From positions 1 through 64,000 of the forward strand of contig NZ_JSXC01000001.1 in assembly GCF_000803215.1 (NCBI RefSeq): a stretch of 64,000 nt of DNA. Direction: 5' to 3'. Source of the stretch: Pectobacterium fontis. GTDB lineage: Bacteria > Pseudomonadota > Gammaproteobacteria > Enterobacterales > Enterobacteriaceae. The notes beneath the pieces are model-generated. The model was not told the origin of the DNA. It ran no database searches and saw only the letters and a program-made list of their open reading frames with translations. Of this stretch, positions 48,285 through 60,211 are shown in pieces. The position numbers and the translations under genes are program-made. How positions within the stretch are numbered: position 1 is the first letter of the stretch; the number at the start of each line of letters is the position of its first letter.

Positions 48285-48902
48285 TCACAGCGCCGCGCGC
48301 AGTGCATCCCTAATCAGGGTTTCACAATCAGCATCAGGACGCGCAATCTTGGAAATCATGCGGCTGGCTTCCTGCGGTTTATAGCCCAAGGCAATCAGTG
48401 CCGCAGCGGCTTCTGTCTCAGGATCACCCGCGCGCGGCTCTGTGGTAGCAGGAGATGCCAGCGGAATATCACTGACCGGATTAAACAGATCGCCGCTCAA
48501 GCCCTTGAAGCGATCTTTCATTTCAACGACCAGTCTTTCCGCCGTTTTCTTACCTACCCCAGGGAGTTTAACCAGCGCGCTGATTTCTTCGCGCTCCACG
48601 GCACTGACAAACTGCGTTGCCGACATCCCGGAAAGGATTGCCAGCGCCAGTTTCGGCCCCACGCCATTCACTTTGATCAGCTCACGGAACAGCGCCCTCT
48701 CCTGCTTATCATTAAAGCCGAACAGCAGTTGCGCATCTTCACGGACAACAAAGTGGGTAAAAATAATCGCTTCCTGATTGAGTTCAGGGAGTTCGTAAAA
48801 GCACGTCATCGGCATATGGACTTCATAACCCACGCCGTTAGCTTCTATCAGCACCTGCGGCGGCTGTTTTTCCAGAATAATGCCTCTGAGACGACCTATC
48901 AC
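48285..48902 (-). CDS. ruvA: Holliday junction-binding protein RuvA
   Basis: RuvA forms a tetramer that holds the four arms of a Holliday junction and loads RuvB. The 205-aa product has an OB fold (1-62), two HhH motifs ([11 protein letters not shown] and [11 protein letters not shown]) and a C-terminal RuvB-contact domain. A LexA operator and a sigma-70 promoter lie upstream, so ruvAB is SOS-regulated. Confidence 0.96.
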   Translation of the reverse strand: MIGRLRGIILEKQPPQVLIEANGVGYEVHMPMTCFYELPELNQEAIIFTHFVVREDAQLLFGFNDKQERALFRELIKVNGVGPKLALAILSGMSATQFVSAVEREEISALVKLPGVGKKTAERLVVEMKDRFKGLSGDLFNPVSDIPLASPATTEPRAGDPETEAAAALIALGYKPQEASRMISKIARPDADCETLIRDALRAAL

Positions 48903-48948
48903 GTTGCGCTTCCTTTTACGTAGGGAATGAATGGCTTGAAGTATGACG

Positions 48949-48977
48949 AGTATATAACATAAAAAAGGCTGGATGAA
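48949..48977 (-). promoter_or_regulatory. Promoter of ruvAB
   Basis: On the reverse strand, -35 TTCATC (48972-48977), a 17-bp spacer and -10 TATACT (48949-48954). The LexA box covers the -35. Confidence 0.65.
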
Positions 48978-48986
48978 TATCCAGCC
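48961..48986 (-). terminator. ruvC terminator overlapping the LexA box
   Basis: A perfect 8-bp stem (GGCTGGAT with ATCCAGCC, 4-nt loop) is followed on the reverse strand by TTTTTT. It lies 8 bp past the ruvC stop and fits a classic Rho-independent terminator. Confidence 0.8.
48969..48984. promoter_or_regulatory. LexA (SOS) operator of ruvAB
   Basis: CTGGATGAATATCCAG fits the LexA pattern CTG-N10-CAG with A/T-rich centre and resembles the E. coli ruvA operator. It overlaps the ruvAB -35. It also lies inside the hairpin that looks like the ruvC terminator. Confidence 0.8.
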
Positions 48987-48993
48987 TCCTGTT

Positions 48994-49515
48994 TCAGCGC
49001 AATCGTCCTGCCAGCGGGTTTGCTTTCGTCACCGCCGTACGCAGTAGGTTTTGGCTAAAGTGGCAATGCGTAATGGCAATCGCCAGCGCATCGGCGGCGT
49101 CGGCCTGTGGGCTGGCCGACAGCTTCAGCAGTGAACGAACCATATGTTGCACCTGCTTTTTATCCGCTGCCCCCGTTCCTACCACGGTTTGCTTGACCAA
49201 CCGCGCGGCATACTCAAACACTGGCAGATCCTGATTCACCCCAGCGACGATAGCCACACCGCGCGCCTGCCCCAGCTTCAAGGCTGAATCGGGGTTTTTC
49301 GCCATGAAAATCTGCTCAATCGCCATACAATCCGGGCGAAATTGCGTAATGATTTCACTGACGCCTGCGTAAATCAGCTTAAGCCGCGTAGGCATATCAT
49401 CCACCACGGTGCGGATGCAACCGCTACCGAGATACGTCAGATGACGCCCCTGCTGGCGGATAATGCCATAGCCCGTCACACGCGAACCGGGGTCAATGCC
49501 GACTATGATTGTCAT
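48994..49515 (-). CDS. ruvC: Holliday junction resolvase RuvC
   Basis: RuvC cuts Holliday junctions made mobile by RuvAB. The 173-aa product has catalytic acids D7 in [13 protein letters not shown]66 in MAIEQIF, and the late acidic pair in [13 protein letters not shown]. It is separated from ruvA by a terminator and promoter, so it is expressed with yebC rather than with ruvAB. Confidence 0.96.
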   Translation of the reverse strand: MTIIVGIDPGSRVTGYGIIRQQGRHLTYLGSGCIRTVVDDMPTRLKLIYAGVSEIITQFRPDCMAIEQIFMAKNPDSALKLGQARGVAIVAGVNQDLPVFEYAARLVKQTVVGTGAADKKQVQHMVRSLLKLSASPQADAADALAIAITHCHFSQNLLRTAVTKANPLAGRLR

Positions 49516-49595
49516 GATGCTACGATTATCATCGTGCCGCTCCGCCGATTCGCCCGCCTGAATAGCGATTTCTGTTGTGCATTACCGACCTGCCA

Positions 49596-50339
49596 TTACA
49601 GCAGTTCAGCCACCTCATCGGAGATCTCACCGTTGTGGTAAACCTCCTGCACATCGTCGCAGTCTTCCAGCATGTCGATCAAACGCATCAGTTTCGGTGC
49701 CGTTTCTGCATCCATGTCGGCTTTGGTGGACGGAATCATCGAAACTTCAGCAGACTCCGCTTTCAGGCCAGCCGCATCCAACGCATCCTTCACGTTACCG
49801 AATGTTTCCCACGGCGTGAAGACGTCAATCGCACCATCGTCATACGTCACGACGTCATCGGCGCCCGCTTCCAGCGCCGCGTCCATCACCGCATCTTCAT
49901 CCAGACCTGGCGCGTAAGAAATAACGCCTTTTTTGGTGAAGAGATAGGAAACGGAACCATCCGTCCCCAGATTACCGCCAGTTTTCGTAAAGGCGTGGCG
50001 CACTTCAGACACGGTACGGTTACGGTTATCACTCAGGCATTCCACCATGACAGCCGTGCCACCTGGGCCATAGCCTTCATAAATGATGGTTTCCATGTTG
50101 GCATCTTCATCACCGCCGACACCACGGGCAATCGCACGGTTCAGGGTATCGCGCGTCATGTTGTTGGACAGAGCTTTATCGATCGCGGCGCGCAGACGGG
50201 GGTTAGACCCAGGATCGCCACCGCCCAGACGGGCTGCGGTAACCAGTTCGCGGATAATCTTGGTAAAAATTTTACCGCGTTTGGCATCCTGTGCTGCTTT
50301 ACGATGCTTTGTGTTCGCCCACTTACTATGACCTGCCAT
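49596..50339 (-). CDS. yebC: YebC/PmpR (TACO1) family protein
   Basis: YebC-family proteins were described as transcription regulators, and more recent work ties this family to translation of difficult peptide stretches. The 247-aa product has the family start [21 protein letters not shown] and the segment [11 protein letters not shown]-like ([18 protein letters not shown]). It lies in the aspS-nudB-yebC-ruvC order known from E. coli. Confidence 0.94.
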   Translation of the reverse strand: MAGHSKWANTKHRKAAQDAKRGKIFTKIIRELVTAARLGGGDPGSNPRLRAAIDKALSNNMTRDTLNRAIARGVGGDEDANMETIIYEGYGPGGTAVMVECLSDNRNRTVSEVRHAFTKTGGNLGTDGSVSYLFTKKGVISYAPGLDEDAVMDAALEAGADDVVTYDDGAIDVFTPWETFGNVKDALDAAGLKAESAEVSMIPSTKADMDAETAPKLMRLIDMLEDCDDVQEVYHNGEISDEVAELL

Positions 50340-50362
50340 AAAAATCTCCGAAAAAAGCCTGT

Positions 50363-50806
50363 TCAGGCCGGATAAATAACAAATTCCTCAATCGCCTGCC
50401 GGTTGCTCCAGGATTTGGTCAGTTGTGCCGCCTGCGGCACATCCAACCACTGGTAGGCAAGATGCTCGGATAATTGCACCTCGCGCTCAGCAGGTAACGC
50501 CAGACAAAACCAGTGTTCGGTATTGTGCGTCACCCCCGGCGCATAGCGACGTCTCAAATGCGCAAATAGCTCAAACTCAATACAGCGCTGACAGTCAAAG
50601 AGTGATAACGCTTCCGCGGATATATCAATGTTAACTTCTTCTTTGACTTCACGCTGTGCGGCATATGGCGCCGTTTCCCCTTCTTCTATGCTGCCGGTTA
50701 CCGACTGCCAGAATTCAGGATCGTCACGCCGCTGCAACATCAGCACCCGCCCGGTATCACGGGCATAGATCACCACCAGAACCGAAACGGGTCGCTTGTA
50801 TACCAT
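50363..50806 (-). CDS. nudB: Dihydroneopterin triphosphate pyrophosphatase NudB
   Basis: NudB removes pyrophosphate from dihydroneopterin triphosphate in folate synthesis. The product is 147 aa with a Nudix box [21 protein letters not shown]. The ATG at 50806, right after the aspS stop, gives [14 protein letters not shown], like E. coli; an ATG at 50830 would add eight residues and overlap aspS. Confidence 0.93.
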   Translation of the reverse strand: MVYKRPVSVLVVIYARDTGRVLMLQRRDDPEFWQSVTGSIEEGETAPYAAQREVKEEVNIDISAEALSLFDCQRCIEFELFAHLRRRYAPGVTHNTEHWFCLALPAEREVQLSEHLAYQWLDVPQAAQLTKSWSNRQAIEEFVIYPA

Positions 50807-50807
50807 C

Positions 50808-52604
50808 TTATTCGTTCTCGGATTTTCCATCCTGAGCCGCTTTCCCTTTCACAACCACCGCAATAGCCAGTTCTTCCAGCGAAGCCGGGTTGGCAAGGCT
50901 TGGCGCTTCTGTCATCAGACAGGCTGCCGCTGTCGTTTTCGGGAAGGCGATAACGTCACGAATGTTATCGGTGCCCGTCAGCAACATCACCAGGCGGTCA
51001 AGACCAAACGCCAGACCCGCATGCGGTGGCGTACCGTATTTCAGCGCGTCCAGCAGGAAGCCAAACTTCTCACGCTGTTCTTGTTCGGTAATGCCCAGAA
51101 TGCCGAACACGGTTTGCTGCATCTCACCCTTGTGAATACGCACGGATCCGCCGCCCACTTCATATCCGTTAATCACCATGTCATAGGCGTTGGCAATCGC
51201 TGAAACTGGATTGGCAGCCAGTTCAGAAGACAGCATGTCGCGCGGTGCGGTAAACGGATGGTGCATCGCCGCCAGACCACCTTCGCCATCTTCCTCAAAC
51301 ATCGGGAAATCGACGACCCACAGCGGTTCCCAGCTATCGTCTTTCGTCAGGCTCAGATCGCGCCCCAGCTTGAGACGCAGCGCACCCAGCGCATCGGTCA
51401 CCACTTTCGCACTGTCGGCACCAAAGAACAGGATGTCGCCATCTTGCGCCGCCGTGCGATCCAACAATGCAGCCAGTTTGTCTTCATTCAGGAATTTCGC
51501 TACCGGGCTTTGTACGCCTTCCAGCCCCTTGGCACGCTCGTTGACCTTGATATAAGCCAGACCTTTTGCACCATAGATTTCAATAAACTTGCCGTATTCA
51601 TCAATTTGCTTACGGCTCAGTTGTGCGCCGCCCGGTACGCGGATCGCGGCAACGCGGCCTTTAGCATCGTTTGCCGGGCCAGAGAATACTTTGAAGTCGA
51701 TATCTTTAACCAGATCGGCAACGTCAACCAGTTCCAGCGGGTTACGCAGATCCGGTTTGTCGGAACCGAAACGGCGCATCGCTTCCGCGAACGTCATGAT
51801 CGGGAAATCGCCCAGATCGACGCCTTTGACGTCCAGCCACAGTTCACGCACCAGTTTCTCCATCACTTCACGCACCTGTGGTGCAGTCATGAAAGAGGTT
51901 TCCACGTCGATCTGGGTAAATTCAGGCTGTCTGTCAGCACGTAAATCTTCGTCACGGAAACATTTAACGATCTGATAATAGCGATCAAAACCGGACATCA
52001 TCAGCAACTGTTTGAACAACTGTGGGGACTGCGGCAGCGCATAAAATTTGCCTTTATGTACGCGGCTCGGCACCAGATAGTCACGCGCGCCTTCCGGCGT
52101 TGCTTTGGTCAGCATCGGCGTTTCGATATCCAGGAAACCGTGGTCATCCATAAAGCGGCGCACAAAGCTGGTGATACGCGCACGCGTTTTCAGGCGCTGC
52201 GCCATTTCAGGACGACGCAAATCCAGATAGCGGTACTTCAGACGCGCTTCTTCAGTGTTGGTTTGGTTGGAATCCAGCGGCAGCGCTTCAGAACGGTTAA
52301 TAATCGTCAATGCGCTGGCAAAAATCTCAACTTCACCCGTCGCCATATCTTTGTTGACTTGGCTTTCTGGACGGGCGCGAACCACGCCGGTAAGTTGGAT
52401 GCAGAACTCGTTACGCAGTTCGGACGCCAGGTTAAATGCATCTTGACGGTCCGGGTCAAAAAATACCTGAACCAGCCCTTCGCGGTCACGCATATCAATA
52501 AAAATCAAACCACCCAGATCGCGGCGGCGGTTAACCCAACCGCACAATGTCACTTCCTGGCCCACATGGGACGAATTCAACTGCCCGCAATAATTAGTAC
52601 GCAT
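50808..52604 (-). CDS. aspS: Aspartyl-tRNA synthetase
   Basis: AspRS charges tRNA-Asp. The 598-aa class II enzyme has an N-terminal OB anticodon-binding domain (about 1-105), motif 2 ([18 protein letters not shown]), a bacterial GAD insertion (about 290-420) and motif 3 ([13 protein letters not shown]). The ATG at 52604 follows AAGGA at good spacing. It is the first gene of the aspS-nudB-yebC-ruvC group. Confidence 0.97.
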   Translation of the reverse strand: MRTNYCGQLNSSHVGQEVTLCGWVNRRRDLGGLIFIDMRDREGLVQVFFDPDRQDAFNLASELRNEFCIQLTGVVRARPESQVNKDMATGEVEIFASALTIINRSEALPLDSNQTNTEEARLKYRYLDLRRPEMAQRLKTRARITSFVRRFMDDHGFLDIETPMLTKATPEGARDYLVPSRVHKGKFYALPQSPQLFKQLLMMSGFDRYYQIVKCFRDEDLRADRQPEFTQIDVETSFMTAPQVREVMEKLVRELWLDVKGVDLGDFPIMTFAEAMRRFGSDKPDLRNPLELVDVADLVKDIDFKVFSGPANDAKGRVAAIRVPGGAQLSRKQIDEYGKFIEIYGAKGLAYIKVNERAKGLEGVQSPVAKFLNEDKLAALLDRTAAQDGDILFFGADSAKVVTDALGALRLKLGRDLSLTKDDSWEPLWVVDFPMFEEDGEGGLAAMHHPFTAPRDMLSSELAANPVSAIANAYDMVINGYEVGGGSVRIHKGEMQQTVFGILGITEQEQREKFGFLLDALKYGTPPHAGLAFGLDRLVMLLTGTDNIRDVIAFPKTTAAACLMTEAPSLANPASLEELAIAVVVKGKAAQDGKSENE

Positions 52605-53005
52605 CACGATGTCCTTTTACGCATCCGCCAGCTCACACGTTTTCACGGCTCACAGCACAAAAACAGTGGTATTTTCGCTGCGCGGTATGGTTTTTCTGGG
52701 TTACTGTCCGGTGAAAAAAGGCGGCTATTATAAAGGATAATAGTCAGAACGATAAGTATGAAGGTAACGCTCTGCGACGCAGTCGCCTACTCTTTTTACG
52801 AAATTTCCTTCTCGGTTAACGAAATGTTCACCAATCAGCGTCACGTTGTTGCAAAACAGATCGCCGTAGTTAAACTGGCTCTCACTCTGCCTCAATAGAA
52901 GAGATGGTGTGTGTCGTACCATCGCGTTATTACAAATTCGCGTAGCCTGGATAACGACGCGATAATCGACACCACCTTATTGCGGTTCAATAAAATGACG
53001 GTGCC
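52605..53005. other. aspS-yecE intergenic region
   Basis: This region is about 400 bp between divergent genes. E. coli has yecD here, and nothing like it is seen. A 64-codon reverse frame (52728-52922) has no ribosome site or recognised motif. The rest should hold the two promoters. Confidence 0.5.
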
Positions 53006-53008
53006 ATG

Positions 53009-53821
53009 ATGTACATCGGATTACCACAATGGCAACACTCGGCATGGAGTCGACTGGGACTCAACGATCTTGCCGACTACAGCCGCTACTTTACCTGCGT
53101 TGAAGGCAACACCACCTTTTATGCACTGCCCTCACCCGAGGTGGTCAGGCGCTGGCGTGATATGACGCACGATGACTTTCGTTTTTGCTTCAAGTTTCCC
53201 TCAACGATCAGTCACAACGCCGCCTTACAGAACTGTGATAGCGATGTATGCCTTTTTTATCAATGTCTTGCCCCCATTGAGCATCGTATCGGGCAGCTAT
53301 GGTTACAGCTTCCTGCCGTCTTCAGCCCAACGCAATTACCCGTATTGTGGCGTTTTCTTGACGCTTTACCGCAGGAGTTTAGCTATGGCGTGGAAGTCCG
53401 TCATCCCCTGTTTTTTGCCAAAGGTGATGAGGAGCGTGCGCTGAATCAGGGACTACAGCAGCGTGGCATCAACCGCGTGATCCTCGACAGCCGTCCGGTT
53501 CATCACGCGGCGCCAGACAGCGCGGCCATGCGTGAAGCGCAGCGTAAAAAACCTCGTGTGCCAGTACACGCCGTGTTGACTGCGACACAGCCGTTGATTC
53601 GCTTTATCGGTAGCGAAACTGAGGAGGAAAATTTGCGCTGGTTCGAGTCATGGCGTAATAAATTACCCCTGTGGCGTGAGGCAACCCCTTTCTTCTTTAT
53701 TCATACACCGGATATCGGTGATGCCCCGCCGCTGGCACAACTGCTTTGGCCATTACTCGCCGAGATCGATCCGACATTTCCCCCTAAGCCAAACTGGCCG
53801 CAACAGGCAACGCTCTTTTAA
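53009..53821 (+). CDS. yecE: DUF72 family protein YecE
   Basis: This 270-aa TIM-barrel-like DUF72 protein closely follows E. coli YecE: MYIGLPQWQHSAW, CVEGNTTFYALPSPE, FCFKFPSTISH, GVEVRHPLFFAKG, RVILDSRPVH, KKPRVPVHAVLTAT. The biochemical role is unknown. The start is 53006 or 53009 (tandem ATGs). Confidence 0.9.
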   Translation: MYIGLPQWQHSAWSRLGLNDLADYSRYFTCVEGNTTFYALPSPEVVRRWRDMTHDDFRFCFKFPSTISHNAALQNCDSDVCLFYQCLAPIEHRIGQLWLQLPAVFSPTQLPVLWRFLDALPQEFSYGVEVRHPLFFAKGDEERALNQGLQQRGINRVILDSRPVHHAAPDSAAMREAQRKKPRVPVHAVLTATQPLIRFIGSETEEENLRWFESWRNKLPLWREATPFFFIHTPDIGDAPPLAQLLWPLLAEIDPTFPPKPNWPQQATLF

Positions 53822-53976
53822 CGTACAGAATTGGACGATGCATTAGTTCATTTAGTTATAAATAACTGTATAACGTAATCCATTTCCGCTAAAAAAGTCT
53901 GCCTTTACAGGCGACAGTGGCGTGAGGTAAAGCTATTATTCTGCAAGCCGTTTTCGGTTAGGTCACGGAGTAAAAA

Positions 53977-54372
53977 ATGGTCAGTGCGCTCTATATCGTG
54001 CTCGGCGCAATCTTGTTGATAAAGCTGTCGATTGATGTTGTGAAACTCAGAATGCAGTATCGCGTCGCGTATGGTGACGGTGGATTTTATGAATTGCAAA
54101 CGGCGATCCGGGTACATGGCAATGCGGTGGAGTATATTCCGATTGCGGCGATTCTGCTGGTGCTGATGGAAATGAACGGCGCGCTTATCATCATGATCCA
54201 TTTTTGCGGTATTTTATTGATTACCGGACGTTTAGTTCATTACTATGGTCTCCGGCACCGCGAATTCGGCTGGCGACGCTCGGGCATGGCGGCAACCTAC
54301 GCCGCGATCATCCTAATGATCGCCGCAAATCTCTATTATCTCCCCTGGGATCTGGTTTTCACGCTGTATTGA
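53977..54372 (+). CDS. yecN: MAPEG family membrane protein YecN
   Basis: This 131-aa integral membrane protein has four hydrophobic segments. MAPEG features are seen, with RVHGNAVEYIPIAAILL and LHYYGLRHRE-type loops (LVHYYGLRHREFGW). Eukaryotic MAPEG members are glutathione-dependent enzymes; the bacterial YecN role is unknown. It is in the usual place before cmoA. Confidence 0.9.
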   Translation: MVSALYIVLGAILLIKLSIDVVKLRMQYRVAYGDGGFYELQTAIRVHGNAVEYIPIAAILLVLMEMNGALIIMIHFCGILLITGRLVHYYGLRHREFGWRRSGMAATYAAIILMIAANLYYLPWDLVFTLY

Positions 54373-54474
54373 TATAACACGCATCCCCTTTCTCTCGGAC
54401 GCATGCGCATTCTGCGTCCAGAAAGTAAATACGATCGCCTCACACGAGGTGAAGGTCATGCCGTATTCTGCTAG

Positions 54475-56237
<1,763 letters not shown>

Positions 56238-56323
56238 CCTATGGCTTATCAGATAGGAGGTAAGATCCCCTCACCTCCTATCACACCACGCTACCTACCG
56301 CTGCACATTTCTGTTCTGCACCT

Positions 56324-57628
56324 CTATAGGTTATTTGACTTTGCTAACGCAGTAAGCTCGCAGCGACGTATCACGATTTTTATCATCCAATAACATAGGC
56401 TCGCGCCCAGTAATGCGTTGAATGCCGGAATCCCAATGTCGCTATATAAACCAACGCCACCTCCTATCAGGCTGGCGATAAGCGCAGGCCATCCAATATT
56501 TTCAGCTTTTTCGGGTAATTCTCCACGCAGACGGCTGTCATCCAGCAACGCACGGCTGCTTCGTAGGACGTAGTAATCAATCAGCATGACCCCAATCACG
56601 GGCGGGAAAAACACACCAAGCAGCGTCAGAAAGTCCACAAAACAATCCAAGATCCCCATAACTGACAGCGTGGTGCCAACGGCGCCAATCAGTAGCGTGA
56701 TTGATTTGTAACCCATCTTGCGCCCCCACATGCCTTCTATTGCATTAGAGACACCTAACGTCGACGAATACAGATTGATATCATTAATACGCAACGTCGA
56801 GACAACGACCGCAATCAACCCAATGCCACCCGCCGCTTGCGACATAATACTAACGATATCGGCTGTATTAAGAGCGCGAGCGATCAGGATAGCCAATCCG
56901 TTGATCAAAAATTCACCAACAATGATTGTCGACATAATGATCCAGAAGACATGGCGACCGCTGCGAACATAGCGCGTCAAATCTGGCGTCATCAGTGTAG
57001 CCACAATACAACCACCCACCACCATGGTGGCACCGGCGCTCACTGAAATCGTCTCCGCGCCGCCCACACCTTGTAATAACTCGCTGAAATTATGCCCAGT
57101 GAGGGTCATAACTGAAATGTAGCCCACGACCAGAATAAACAACGGGACAGCAATACTGGCCGTATATCGCAGCGCTTTAAAACCAAACGTCACCAACAGC
57201 GTTAAGCACCCCCCCGATAACGCAGCAGACCAGCCGAATCCTAATCGATCGCCCAAGGCAAAATTCAACGATTGCGCAAACACCGCATTTTGCACCCCAA
57301 ACCACCCGATAAGACTCACCGCGATGATTAACCCGATCAATACCGAACCCAAACGCCCAAACCCACACCATCGAGCCAGCAAGCTCCCTGAAATCCCTTC
57401 CCGCATCCCGGCATAGCCAATGCCGAGAGTCACAACACCGAAAATAGCACTACCGATGACGATAGATAAAAAGGCATCATCCAGCGACATCGAATGTCCA
57501 AGTACCGCTCCGAGCATGAACTGATCCAATGCCGTCAGCATACCAAGATAGACCAGAGCAACATGCAGTACGGGCATTTTCGCCGTCACAGGCACGCGAC
57601 TCACCGAGTAATCGTTATTACTTTCCAT
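56324..57628 (-). CDS. NCS1-family cytosine/purine permease (CodB-like)
   Basis: This 434-aa membrane protein has about 12 hydrophobic segments and looks like the NCS1 nucleobase transporters. Features are the N-terminal MLTALDQFMLGAVLGHSM, GYAGMREGISGSLLARWCGFG (the family's G-rich TM2-3 segment), TPDLTRYVRS and LGVFFPPVIGVMLIDYY. The likely substrate is cytosine or a related base or vitamin; I cannot tell which. GAGAG precedes the ATG at 57628. No deaminase gene is adjacent, unlike codBA. It lies where E. coli has torYZ. Confidence 0.82.
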   Translation of the reverse strand: MESNNDYSVSRVPVTAKMPVLHVALVYLGMLTALDQFMLGAVLGHSMSLDDAFLSIVIGSAIFGVVTLGIGYAGMREGISGSLLARWCGFGRLGSVLIGLIIAVSLIGWFGVQNAVFAQSLNFALGDRLGFGWSAALSGGCLTLLVTFGFKALRYTASIAVPLFILVVGYISVMTLTGHNFSELLQGVGGAETISVSAGATMVVGGCIVATLMTPDLTRYVRSGRHVFWIIMSTIIVGEFLINGLAILIARALNTADIVSIMSQAAGGIGLIAVVVSTLRINDINLYSSTLGVSNAIEGMWGRKMGYKSITLLIGAVGTTLSVMGILDCFVDFLTLLGVFFPPVIGVMLIDYYVLRSSRALLDDSRLRGELPEKAENIGWPALIASLIGGGVGLYSDIGIPAFNALLGASLCYWMIKIVIRRCELTALAKSNNL

Positions 57629-58005
57629 TTCTCTCTGTCGTCCGTTTATAAAGAGATCGAGCCTTGAACGAGGAAAGCTGGCGGAATATAGCCATGCAAT
57701 CCCTTCTGGTAGCAATATTCTTCACATTGCCTGAAATTATGTATCCCTAATCCAAATCTTTTATCCCCCAAGGCTCTCGAAGGTGATCCAACATCGTTAT
57801 TATTTCGCCTAAATTATTCATACCTTATCCTTAGTTAAAAACGACGGTACACTTTATAATAAATTGATTGTCGTTACATAGAGTTGTAACGACTCTTTTT
57901 CTATTCCTTCAAACTGGATATGATTATTTTTCGCAGAAAATAAAACATACGTTGTTATTTAATAACTAATTAGCAAGATAATAAATTAAAGGGAGAAATC
58001 ACGCT
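57629..58005. other. Intergenic region upstream of the permease and the Ner-like fragment
   Basis: This 377-bp AT-rich region holds a forward TATAAT (57855-57860). Ten bases on is a perfect 8-bp hairpin, GTCGTTAC (57870-57877) with GTAACGAC (57885-57892), followed by TCTTTTT. The same bases also allow an alternative AGAGT/ACTCT stem. This could be a terminator or leader hairpin. No ORF was found. Confidence 0.5.
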
Positions 58006-58140
58006 ATGGAAAGCGCAAAAGACTGGCATCGGGCTGATATTATTGCAAAAACGAAGAAAAAGGGAACATCGATAGCCGAAGTATCGCGTAAGGTAGGATT
58101 ACGTTCTTCTACACTGGCTAACTTTTATTTTATTATTTGA
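58006..58140 (+). pseudogene. Truncated Ner/SfsB-like DNA-binding protein
   Basis: ATG at 58006 opens 44 codons to TGA at 58138. The N-terminus (MESAKDWHRADIIAKTKKKG, then TSIAEVSRKVGLRSSTLANF) matches the helix-turn-helix start of E. coli SfsB/Nlp and phage Ner regulators, such as E. coli MES-DWHPADIIA--RKKGTS. Those proteins run to about 75-92 aa. Here the frame ends right after the recognition helix with YFII, so the gene is truncated, either by a mutation or by loss of its 3' end. GGGAG lies 11 bp upstream. It may be a relic of a phage-derived regulator. Confidence 0.7.
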
Positions 58141-58183
58141 CGTCCAAGCAACGACCTTAAAATTAAAACCGATTGATGTATAC

Positions 58184-58211
58184 AAAAAAAGCCCCAGCAA
58201 CACGCTGGGGC
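58184..58211 (-). terminator. cutC terminator
   Basis: A perfect 8-bp stem (GCCCCAGC with GCTGGGGC, 5-nt loop) is followed on the reverse strand by seven Ts. It lies 94 bp past the cutC stop. Confidence 0.85.
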
Positions 58212-58304
58212 CTGGTACTTGCCATGCATACCTACTGATATGCGGCGCGGCAAAATTGAAGAATGACGACATCGTGTTTATCGAAATACCGTAACATACT
58301 GATA

Positions 58305-59063
58305 TTATGACACATACTGCATTACGCGATCCGTGCTGACCGCCCGTTTCATGGCGGCAACCACATCACCATCTACACAATACTGGCTAAATTCGTCGAC
58401 TTCCGTATCAGAGCACATCGACACACCAATTTTACGATAACGCATCGGGGATGGCGTCCACTGACCCGCAGAACTGTGCAGTTCCTGGATCCCAGCCTGC
58501 TGAAATTTGTGCACGTTAGTCAGTCGCACACCTGAACCCGCCATAATAATTGGACCACGGCTAACCTGTGTTAGTTCACGTAATAACCATAACCCATTTT
58601 CTGCTGTTTGCTGCTGCCCAGAAGTTAATATACGTGAGACCCCCAAATCGGTGAGTTGTTCCAGTGCAACATATGGATTCAGGCACATATCGAACGCACG
58701 ATGGAAAGTCACCGCCATACCCTGAGCCGCCGCCATAATTTCACGCATTCTAGGCAAATCAATATGTCCTTCCTCATTAAGCACGCCGACAACGATACCA
58801 GGGAACCCCATCTCACGAATCTGTTCAATATCATATTTGATGGCTGCATATTCCGTTGCGCTATAGCAAAAGTCGCCCCCTCGCGGGCGCACAATCGGGT
58901 GAACAGGAATCACGATCTTTTCACGCGCACCCCGTAGTGTGCCGTAGGATGGTGTTAATCCGCCTTCTCGCTGTCCTGCACAGAGTTCAATTCTGTCAGC
59001 CCCAGACTGCGCTGCCGTTATCGCACAATCAACGCTATAGCAGCACACTTCCAATTTCGTCAT
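58305..59063 (-). CDS. cutC: Copper homeostasis protein CutC
   Basis: This 252-aa TIM-barrel protein of the CutC family was linked to copper tolerance, but that link is disputed in E. coli. Motifs are [54 protein letters not shown] and [10 protein letters not shown]. Conserved cysteines are present. The ATG at 59063 has GGAGG upstream. It keeps the E. coli order cutC-yecM-argS. Confidence 0.92.
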   Translation of the reverse strand: MTKLEVCCYSVDCAITAAQSGADRIELCAGQREGGLTPSYGTLRGAREKIVIPVHPIVRPRGGDFCYSATEYAAIKYDIEQIREMGFPGIVVGVLNEEGHIDLPRMREIMAAAQGMAVTFHRAFDMCLNPYVALEQLTDLGVSRILTSGQQQTAENGLWLLRELTQVSRGPIIMAGSGVRLTNVHKFQQAGIQELHSSAGQWTPSPMRYRKIGVSMCSDTEVDEFSQYCVDGDVVAAMKRAVSTDRVMQYVS

Positions 59064-59339
59064 CACACCTCCTCCATGTAAATTCCAAGAGTACTTTTCT
59101 TAATTATCGAAGGATCGACGACTCATCACGCCGATTAACGTAATAACTATGGCATTCGCATTCATATTGTGAGGAGACGGGAGTCACAATGAACACGATA
59201 CATCGCCGAAATAAACATGACATAAACCACAGTTTTATTAATCTCTTCCGTATAAAAGGACATTGGCATAAATAACACGTTATCTTTTAAGCCCACACTA
59301 CCCCTGACGATTATTCTACGTGCGGGCTATCCGCGGTTT

Positions 59340-59888
59340 TCATTGCGATGGTATTTCGCTCGCTATCACATCTCGTATATCAACTGAGTGAAACTTTATT
59401 GTCACTTTCCCGTTGGTTACTGCCAGCGTTGGATTAGGAATTCGCTCTCTTTCGCCTTGCGGAGAACTGAATTTAAGCTTGATGCCTGGCGTGCGCAGCG
59501 CCTCATCAGATAAGCAGGCCAGTGCACGCTGATGCAACGTTTCCACATCGCCAGGCAGCACCAGTTCCACATGCTCCCAGCCTTCATGCGGATAAAACTT
59601 TTTCCCTGGCCACGGCAGCTCGATACACGCAACCTGCCAGGGGCCGAATGCGAGGGCATGATCCAATATAAACAAGCAGATTGGACGACCATTGATGTGG
59701 TTTTCAGACAACAGACTACCGACGTTCAGTAACGCCGTTTTCCATGATTCCGCTGTCGTATTCTGATGGCAACGCAGTGAAATATGGTCAGCATGAAATG
59801 CGCTCAAATCCAGTTGAAGTACATTAGCTAATTCCTGTATCTCTTGCTCAAAACGTGCTAAATCCGTTATCAAATCATGAGGTAACAT
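59340..59888 (-). CDS. yecM: YecM family VOC-fold protein
   Basis: This 182-aa protein matches E. coli YecM: FHADHISLRCHQN, LLSENHINGRPICLF, ELPWPGKKFYPHEGWEHVELVLPG, IPNPTLAVTNGKVTIKFH. It has the VOC (glyoxalase-like) fold with possible metal ligands (H and E in ADHISLR and EHVELV). Function unknown. The ATG at 59888 was chosen over a GTG at 59900 that lies too close to GAGGAG. Confidence 0.88.
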   Translation of the reverse strand: MLPHDLITDLARFEQEIQELANVLQLDLSAFHADHISLRCHQNTTAESWKTALLNVGSLLSENHINGRPICLFILDHALAFGPWQVACIELPWPGKKFYPHEGWEHVELVLPGDVETLHQRALACLSDEALRTPGIKLKFSSPQGERERIPNPTLAVTNGKVTIKFHSVDIRDVIASEIPSQ

Positions 59889-60211
59889 ATCGGGTAACAC
59901 TCCTCGCCGCTGGTTGCATTATCAATAACCCTATCAGCGATGAGAATATCACATCCTTTACACATTCTAATTAAATTCTACTTTTTCCTCCGGTACATTT
60001 ATTTACACCTTCGTTATGTCAAGCGCATTAAATGCAAAGAAAACGTAACTATATTGTTTAGTGAATAAACGTAAAAATTCTTATCCCACGTTAATTTACA
60101 ATACGTCTCGTAATTTATTCTGGGATGAATCTTAAATAAGGTCGTCCCTATTGTACGCCTAATAGGAAAAGTATAGATTTAGGAAGTAAATAATAACGTT
60201 GAGATATCATT
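59889..60211. other. yecM upstream and small-ORF promoter region
   Basis: A 323-bp AT-rich region with no gene seen. An imperfect hairpin (CCTATT with AATAGG, near 60146-60165) and the promoters for yecM and for the 39-aa ORF are expected here. Confidence 0.4.

Noticed and set aside
49575-50375. A 266-codon frame antisense to yebC
   Set aside because: yebC is a strong family match; the opposite frame is open because of codon bias only.
52728-52922. A 64-codon reverse-strand frame upstream of aspS
   Set aside because: No ribosome site before its ATG and no recognised motif; conservation would be needed to reconsider it.
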